A DNA stretch of 64,000 nucleotides from CBDFMR01 sp965249765. GTDB taxonomy: Bacteria > Bacteroidota > Bacteroidia > Chitinophagales > Saprospiraceae. The notes beneath the pieces are model-generated. The model did not search any database. It was not told the origin of the DNA and saw nothing but the letters and a program-made list of their open reading frames with translations. A program made the position numbers and the translations under genes. Where the stretch lies: contig CBDFMR010000005.1 in assembly GCA_965249765.1 (NCBI GenBank), positions 1,426,001 through 1,490,000 on the forward strand, read 5' to 3'. Positions 62,364 through 64,000 of this stretch are shown one piece after another. Positions within the stretch are counted from its first letter, which is position 1. Each line of letters opens with the position of its first letter.

Positions 62364-63110
62364 ATGGATGTAAATCAAAAATTTTGGCAATCAAAAAAAA
62401 TTGCCAATTTCTATTCTACAAGAAACTATTTGCAGAAGCCAGAAGATTTTATAAAGAATAAATTGGCACAAAATAAAGATCTTTCAAAAATGCTTGACAT
62501 AGGCGTTGGAGGAGGTAGGACAACAAGACATTTTGGCAAAATGTTTTCTGAATATGTGGGTATTGACTATTCAAATGCAATGGTCGATTTATGTAACAAT
62601 GAATTTAAATCATATTCTAACTTTTCATTTGAGTTTAAAGATGTTAGGTCTTATAATTTTGAAAATCAAAGTTTTGACTTCGTGCTTTTTAGTTATAATG
62701 GAATTGACTACATGAATGATGTTGATAGAATGAAAACTTTAAAAAACATTAAAAATGCACTTACTCCTGAAGGGATTTTTGCATTTTCATCTCATAATTT
62801 AAATAGTATAAAAGCATTATATCAATTGAATTCTTTAAAATCAAAAGATTTAATCTCGTGGGTATTATTTATCATTTCAAATAAATCAAGAAAGAATATA
62901 TTGCGCCACAACTGGGCTATTATTAAAGACGGCTATCTAAATTTTAAATTGAAAACTTATTATATCAAACCCTTAGCACAAAGGAAAATTCTTTTATCTC
63001 TAGGCTTTAAACAAATCAAAATTATAGATAAGAATGGAGATGTAATATTACTGGACGAAGAGATTAAGAAGAATACTGATCCTTGGCTATATTTCATGTG
63101 TACCAAATAA
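62364..63110 (+). CDS. Class I SAM-dependent methyltransferase
   Basis: This 248-residue protein has the SAM-binding motif MLDIGVGGGRTTRHF (near residue 44), VGIDYSNAMV and FDFVLFSYNGIDYM. It follows the epimerase by 18 bases, so probably modifies a sugar or lipid intermediate of the same pathway. Confidence 0.85.
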   Translation: MDVNQKFWQSKKIANFYSTRNYLQKPEDFIKNKLAQNKDLSKMLDIGVGGGRTTRHFGKMFSEYVGIDYSNAMVDLCNNEFKSYSNFSFEFKDVRSYNFENQSFDFVLFSYNGIDYMNDVDRMKTLKNIKNALTPEGIFAFSSHNLNSIKALYQLNSLKSKDLISWVLFIISNKSRKNILRHNWAIIKDGYLNFKLKTYYIKPLAQRKILLSLGFKQIKIIDKNGDVILLDEEIKKNTDPWLYFMCTK

Positions 63111-63144
63111 ATTTAAATTGCAGTCAGAACTTGCTTTTTAAATA

Positions 63145-63909
63145 TTATAACCAGATATTTTCGTTATAAGTCTCATTGTCTTCTTCATTTTTCATGTAAT
63201 CAATAATTTTATTGGTCCAATTAGATGCTGCTTGTGATTTATATTCATTAATCGCATTAATTTTGAAGTGAATATTAGCTGGAAGAATTACTTTCTTTAT
63301 ATTCCTTTTCAGAATTATTGAATCAATGCCATGAAATGCTGCGTACGGTTGATCCTCATAAAAGCCTATTTCATGTTTAGTTTGATTATACATTTCGATT
63401 CCAATTTTTGAAACTAAATAATGATCAATATGTTTCCCGATTCCAAGCGGAAATATATGCAAGGTCTTACATGAAAATTTCCGCATGTATTCTGTTATGG
63501 TCATTCTTATTTTTTTTAAACAAACAAAATCAAGAGGAACTGAAGTGGTAGGATACCGAAATTCACCTCTTGAATTAAACTTATGTCCTCTTAATAAGGC
63601 TTCCTTAAAAGCAAAAACAATTAATTCGCTATTTATTTTTTTTACATTATTCAATTCTTCAGTCATTCTTAATTTAGAAATATCTAAATCTTTTGAAAAT
63701 CCATTATATTTGCTGCTAACATAATTAGAATTTCCAAAAATTATTACGATTGTAGTTCTCTTTATTGCATCTGGATGCCCTAAATAACCACCAAGGGATA
63801 AAAATGCATCATCATAATGAGGTGAATAAACTATTATATGTGCATAATTTGAAAGGAGATTATGACTATTAGGTTTAATCATTAGTAAAGATTTAGAAGG
63901 CGTTTCCAT
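63145..63909 (-). CDS. PIG-L family deacetylase
   Basis: This 254-residue protein has the LmbE/PIG-L zinc-binding motifs SPHYDDAFLSLGG near residue 30 and GKHIDHYLVS around 160. Members deacetylate N-acetylglucosaminyl compounds. It lies in a polysaccharide neighbourhood, convergent with the methyltransferase. The start overlaps the end of the partial glycosyltransferase frame upstream. Confidence 0.83.
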   Translation of the reverse strand: METPSKSLLMIKPNSHNLLSNYAHIIVYSPHYDDAFLSLGGYLGHPDAIKRTTIVIIFGNSNYVSSKYNGFSKDLDISKLRMTEELNNVKKINSELIVFAFKEALLRGHKFNSRGEFRYPTTSVPLDFVCLKKIRMTITEYMRKFSCKTLHIFPLGIGKHIDHYLVSKIGIEMYNQTKHEIGFYEDQPYAAFHGIDSIILKRNIKKVILPANIHFKINAINEYKSQAASNWTNKIIDYMKNEEDNETYNENIWL

Positions 63910-64000
63910 GATTTCAAAATTTTATCATTTGAGAATCTATTTGAAATTATTTTTGAATTTTTCCCCATTATAATTGCTTTGTTATTGTCATCCATTATAT
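63882..64000 (-). CDS. Glycosyltransferase C-terminus, partial
   Basis: Only the last ~38 codons are in the window, reading DDNNKAIIMGKNSK and ending FSNDKILKSWKRLLNLY. This is the typical tail of family 1/4 glycosyltransferases. It overlaps the start of the PIG-L gene, so the two are probably one operon. Confidence 0.6.
   Translation of the reverse strand, partial: IMDDNNKAIIMGKNSKIISNRFSNDKILKSWKRLLNLY

Noticed and set aside
61141..64000. Integron integrase or attI next to the array
   Set aside because: Genes here are an epimerase, a methyltransferase and a PIG-L deacetylase; no tyrosine recombinase motif was found on either strand of the window.
10811..64000. Prophage or conjugative element as the explanation of the accessory region
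   Set aside because: No structural phage, portal, terminase, relaxase or type IV secretion genes; the Gp37/Gp68 label is a family name and does not imply a phage here.

Overview
The window is a piece of a Bacteroidota genome, from a lineage with type IX secretion and possibly of the Saprospiria/Cytophagia kind. The evidence is low GC, two proteins with C-terminal type IX sorting domains, a putative porin of the Bacteroidota type, SprB-like adhesin repeats, DUF6090 proteins and Trp-rich trp leader peptides. No rRNA, tRNA, CRISPR array or integron integrase was recognised.

Bases 1-10.8 kb look like ordinary chromosome: a lipoyl-domain acyltransferase (start only), recR, a membrane glycosyltransferase, an M20 amidohydrolase, a sigma-54-type response regulator, a LOG-family protein, a porin, a LVIVD-repeat secreted protein and a broken barrel gene. 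A 258-bp MITE-like element sits in front of the porin gene.

Bases 10.8-61.1 kb behave as a long integron-type gene cassette array. About nineteen imperfect palindromes (attC-like sites) separate blocks of unrelated genes, and nearly all intact non-transposon genes lie on the minus strand. In nine blocks the R-box at one end is the reverse complement of the R-box at the other end (8 of 9 bases or better), as expected of cassettes that were once circular. Cargo includes an ion channel, SDR plus TetR, Fic, a GAF-cyclase, a HARE-HTH protein, a TIR-like protein, a toxin-antitoxin pair, an SprB-like repeat protein, two related DUF6090 genes, a MORN protein, and a TcmP/Gp37-Gp68/LexA/type IIG restriction block. 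The array is littered with group II introns on the plus strand inside attC-like sites (three are two introns back to back), two identical IS110-family copies with a candidate bridge RNA region, an IS903-type element that split one of them, and an IS4-family element.

The most striking block (26.3-40.6 kb) is a single cassette-like unit of about 14 kb. It encodes trpE-G-D-C-(F-B fusion)-A, a DAHP synthase, a periplasmic-binding-fold protein, aroB, an aroD-aroK fusion, aroA and aroC. The genes are mostly joined by 4-base ATGA overlaps, so one transcript could make the enzymes from erythrose-4-phosphate and PEP to tryptophan, except aroE, which is absent. It is preceded by two tandem trp attenuators, each with its own Trp-codon leader peptide and terminator.

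Bases 61.1-64 kb return to a surface-polysaccharide neighbourhood: a nucleotide-sugar epimerase, a methyltransferase, a PIG-L deacetylase and the end of a glycosyltransferase. No integrase gene is present, so the array is either an integrase-less cassette cluster or continues outside the window.
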